This document shows, in pieces, positions 6,732 through 8,812 of a stretch of DNA of 8,812 bases. Source of the DNA: Candidatus Woesearchaeota archaeon CG11_big_fil_rev_8_21_14_0_20_43_8. GTDB lineage: Archaea; Nanobdellota; Nanobdellia; Woesearchaeales; CG08-08-20-14. Within the stretch, counting starts at the first letter, position 1. Each line of letters opens with the position of its first letter. The translations under genes and the position numbers were made by a program. The notes under the pieces were generated by a model, which saw only the letters and a program-made list of their open reading frames with translations, made no database searches and was not told the DNA's origin. Location: contig PCVE01000042.1 of NCBI GenBank assembly GCA_002762705.1, positions 1 to 8,812 of the forward strand, read 5' to 3'.

Positions 6732-6867
6732 TATTGCGATATGGTTGTCTTATTCTGTTTGTGATTAGTAATGTTGCTTACTTGGGTGTGAGTCCTGGCT
6801 ATTGCGATATGGTTGTCTTGGTCTGTTCGCTTTTAACGGGATTGTTCATTTAGGTGTGAGGTATGAG
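6732..6867 (+). repeat. Two tandem direct copies of a 68-base unit
   Basis: TATTGCGATATGGTTGTCTT occurs identically at 6732-6751 and 6800-6819, and GGTGTGAG at 6785-6792 and 6853-6860. The offset is exactly 68 at both ends, while the middle has diverged. So the ends of the unit are conserved and the centre is not, except for TCTGTT. Confidence 0.85.
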
Positions 6868-6908
6868 CAAAGAGCTGTGAACCCATAGCTCGTAGCCCAC
6901 ACCTAAAT
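6848..6908. repeat. Central hairpin of the palindromic element
   Basis: An 11-base perfect outer stem (ATTTAGGTGTG with CACACCTAAAT) encloses an inner stem, GAGCTGTG (6872-6879) with CATAGCTC (6884-6891), including one G-T pair. No T-tract follows, so it is not a standard oligo-T terminator. Confidence 0.75.
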
Positions 6909-6984
6909 AGACAACCCACAGATCACAGATAAAATAGAACAGCACATACGCAATGCTTATCCCATCGCAACATCCAAAGAAACC

Positions 6985-6993
6985 TTTAAATAT
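6985..6993 (+). promoter_or_regulatory. TATA box of valS
   Basis: TTTAAATAT is preceded by AAAGAAACC, a good BRE-like purine stretch. Its centre lies about 29 bases before the ATG at 7018, so the transcript would start within about five bases of the start codon. No Shine-Dalgarno is present, which fits a nearly leaderless mRNA. Confidence 0.75.
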
Positions 6994-7017
6994 CCAGTTT
7001 TGCACCTGACCTTGAAA

Positions 7018-8812
7018 ATGACACAAGACGATCTTAAAAACAAAGAGATGCCACAGAACTATGATTTCGCAGAAGCGGAAAAAAAGTGGCAGAGATACTG
7101 GGAAGAGAATGACATATACAAATTCGATCCGGCAGGAGACGGCGAGATATACTCTGTCGACACGCCACCGCCAACAGTATCAGGGAACATGCATCTTGGG
7201 CATGCATTTAGTTATTCTCAGGAAGATTTTGTCGTGAGATTCCAAAGGATGCTTGGAAAGCGGGTCTTCTATCCATTCGGGACAGATGATAATGGCCTTC
7301 CGACTGAACGATTAGTCGAGAAACTTAAGAAAGTCAAATCGACACGCATGACACGGCCGGAATTCGTGAAGCTTTGCCATGAGACCATCACTGAGATAAA
7401 GCCGGATTTCATCCAAGACTGGAAAGATATCGGGATGAGCTGCGATTTTAAGAACACCACTTATTCGACGATCGATCCGCATTGCATAAAGACAGCGCAG
7501 AGATCGCTTCTTGATCTATACAAAAAAGGGTTGATTGTGAGACAGGCTGCGCCTAGCATGTGGTGTGTCAATTGTCAGACCGCTATCGCACAGGCAGAGC
7601 TTGAAGATGCTGATCTTAATTCCACATTCAATGATGTCACCTTCAGGATTGTCGAGAGCAAAGAAGAGATCACTATCGCTACGACAAGACCAGAGCTTCT
7701 CGCTGCATGTGTATGCGTGTTTGTACATCCGACAGACAAGAGATATCATCATCTCATCGGAAAGACCGCAATGGTTCCATTATTCCACCAGGAAGTACCT
7801 ATCTTCGCTGATGAATCAGCAGATCCAGAGAAAGGATCCGGCATCCTGATGATCTGCTCTTATGGAGACAGGTTCGATGTCGATGCAATAAACCGGAAAA
7901 GATTGGATCCTCGTGTCTGCATAACAAGACAGGGACTTATGAATGAGAACGCGGGAAAATACGAAGGCATGAAAATAGTCGATGCAAGAAAAGCGATACT
8001 CGCTGATCTTGAAGACGCAGGCCTTCTCACTTCGAAGAAGCAGATCACTCACGTCGTGAATGTGCATGACAAATGCGGCACTGCGATTGAGTTCCTTGCG
8101 ACAGAGCAATGGTTTATCAAGATCCTTGAACACAAACAGCAATTGCTGGAATCAGGGAATTCTATCAACTGGTATCCAAAGTCCATGAAAGCGCGATACG
8201 ACAACTGGGTACAGAATCTCAATTGGGATTGGTGTATCTCCAGGCAGAGACATTTTGGCGTTCCATTCCCGTTCTGGTTCTCGAAAAAGACAGGAGAAGT
8301 TATCCTGGCTGATGAATCACAGCTTCCTGTGGATCCCATCTCAGATATCCCAAAGACACTTCCTGATGGACACATGATCGAAGATATAGAACCAGAAAAT
8401 GATGTGATGGATACTTGGGCGACAAGCAGCGTCTCACCGCAAATCACGACAAATTGGGTTGATAACAAAGAGAATGCATTGAGTTTCAAAGATATGTATC
8501 CTATGACCATGCGGCCACAGGCACATGATATCATCAGGACATGGGCCTTCTATACGATTGTCAAGGGGATGTATCATCATGATATGTCTCCGTGGAAGGA
8601 TATAGTGATATCTGGACATGTTCTTGATCCAAAAGGCAACAAGATGAGCAAATCAAAAGGGAACGCTATCAATCCGCGAAGCGTCCTTGAGAAATTCGGA
8701 TCGGATGCACTTCGTTTCTGGGCAGCAGGGTCGAAACTCGGAGACGACCTGCCATTCCTTGAGAAGGATCTTGTGACTGGACGAAAGATGGTGACAAAGC
8801 TCTGGAACGCAT
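7018..8812 (+). CDS. valS: Valyl-tRNA synthetase, archaeal type (partial, C-terminus off the right edge)
   Basis: This cytoplasmic class Ia synthetase charges tRNA-Val with valine using ATP and hydrolyses mischarged threonine in its CP1 editing domain. The window holds 598 codons of the usual 800-900. Visible landmarks: NYDFAEAEKKWQRYWEEN at the start; PPPTVSGNMHLGH with the HIGH motif as HLGH (59-62); DDNGLPTERLVEK, typical of archaeal ValRS; TTRPELL (from 222) and GSGILMICSYGD in the editing domain; DVMDTWATSSVSPQ (from 462), which separates it from IleRS; and KMSKS (542-546). C183/C186 and H350/C353 look like the zinc site. The anticodon-binding domain begins near the window end and is mostly missing. 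ATG 7018 is chosen because of the TATA spacing; M11 is a less likely start. valS is co-oriented with the upstream gene but has its own promoter. Confidence 0.97.
   Translation, partial: MTQDDLKNKEMPQNYDFAEAEKKWQRYWEENDIYKFDPAGDGEIYSVDTPPPTVSGNMHLGHAFSYSQEDFVVRFQRMLGKRVFYPFGTDDNGLPTERLVEKLKKVKSTRMTRPEFVKLCHETITEIKPDFIQDWKDIGMSCDFKNTTYSTIDPHCIKTAQRSLLDLYKKGLIVRQAAPSMWCVNCQTAIAQAELEDADLNSTFNDVTFRIVESKEEITIATTRPELLAACVCVFVHPTDKRYHHLIGKTAMVPLFHQEVPIFADESADPEKGSGILMICSYGDRFDVDAINRKRLDPRVCITRQGLMNENAGKYEGMKIVDARKAILADLEDAGLLTSKKQITHVVNVHDKCGTAIEFLATEQWFIKILEHKQQLLESGNSINWYPKSMKARYDNWVQNLNWDWCISRQRHFGVPFPFWFSKKTGEVILADESQLPVDPISDIPKTLPDGHMIEDIEPENDVMDTWATSSVSPQITTNWVDNKENALSFKDMYPMTMRPQAHDIIRTWAFYTIVKGMYHHDMSPWKDIVISGHVLDPKGNKMSKSKGNAINPRSVLEKFGSDALRFWAAGSKLGDDLPFLEKDLVTGRKMVTKLWNA

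Larger units (their letters stand above)
6726..6961. repeat. Large imperfect inverted repeat (MITE-like or structured repeat element)
   Basis: The 290-base gap before valS is mostly one palindromic element. Its ends are GATAAGTATTGCGATATG (6726-6743) and CATACGCAATGCTTATC (6945-6961), which are inverted copies with one substitution and one indel. Inside, ATTTAGGTGTG (6848-6858) mirrors CACACCTAAAT (6898-6908), and the centre is an eight-base stem with loop AACC (6880-6883). The left arm contains two tandem copies of a 68-base unit and the right arm one inverted copy (6888-6954). No coding potential is seen. It starts at the base after the stop codon of the preceding gene. It could be a small mobile element, a transcribed hairpin acting as a 3' end, or a dispersed archaeal repeat. 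Confidence 0.7.

Noticed and set aside
6872..6891. Hairpin as a bacterial-type intrinsic terminator
   Set aside because: No T-tract follows, and the hairpin is part of a larger palindrome.
8049..8534. A 161-codon open frame on the minus strand
   Set aside because: It is fully antisense to conserved parts of valS and has no family features.
7018..8812. Isoleucyl-tRNA synthetase
   Set aside because: The DDNGLPTE and DTWATSS blocks and the PPPTVSG entry are those of archaeal valyl, not isoleucyl, enzymes.

Overview
The window looks archaeal. Three promoters have archaeal TATA boxes at the right distance from their starts. The valyl-tRNA synthetase has the archaeal form of its signature blocks and an almost leaderless start. 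The two other proteins have the secreted, Ig-like and propeller-rich look common in DPANN archaea (Woesearchaeota or Pacearchaeota type). The DPANN placement is an inference from style, not from a marker tree.

Layout. Bases 1-4910, minus strand: one uninterrupted reading frame running off the left edge, with 1636 complete codons seen. It encodes a giant exported protein: signal peptide, a seven-bladed beta-propeller, a short beta-helix-like stretch, a YDDG-type beta domain, an Ig-like domain split by a second seven-bladed propeller plus a LamG domain, an Fn3-like domain, and a second split Ig-like domain interrupted by a third propeller that continues beyond the window. Bases 4911-5285: a divergent intergenic region. 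It holds the TATA box and ribosome binding site of the giant gene, a candidate structured RNA (about 4996-5184, plus strand) ending in a T5 tract, and the promoter of the next gene. Bases 5286-6725, plus strand: a 479-residue membrane-anchored exported protein of unknown function. Bases 6726-6961: a large imperfect inverted repeat built from three related copies of a roughly 68-base unit, starting directly after the stop codon. Bases 6985-8812, plus strand: promoter and first 598 codons of valS, cut by the right edge.

How it fits together. The giant protein and the 479-residue protein are divergently transcribed and both are built for the cell surface, so a joint role in the envelope or in adhesion is plausible but unproven. 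valS is an unrelated housekeeping gene with its own promoter. The observations most worth following are the putative small RNA between the two surface genes, the nested propeller-in-Ig architecture, and the palindromic repeat upstream of valS.
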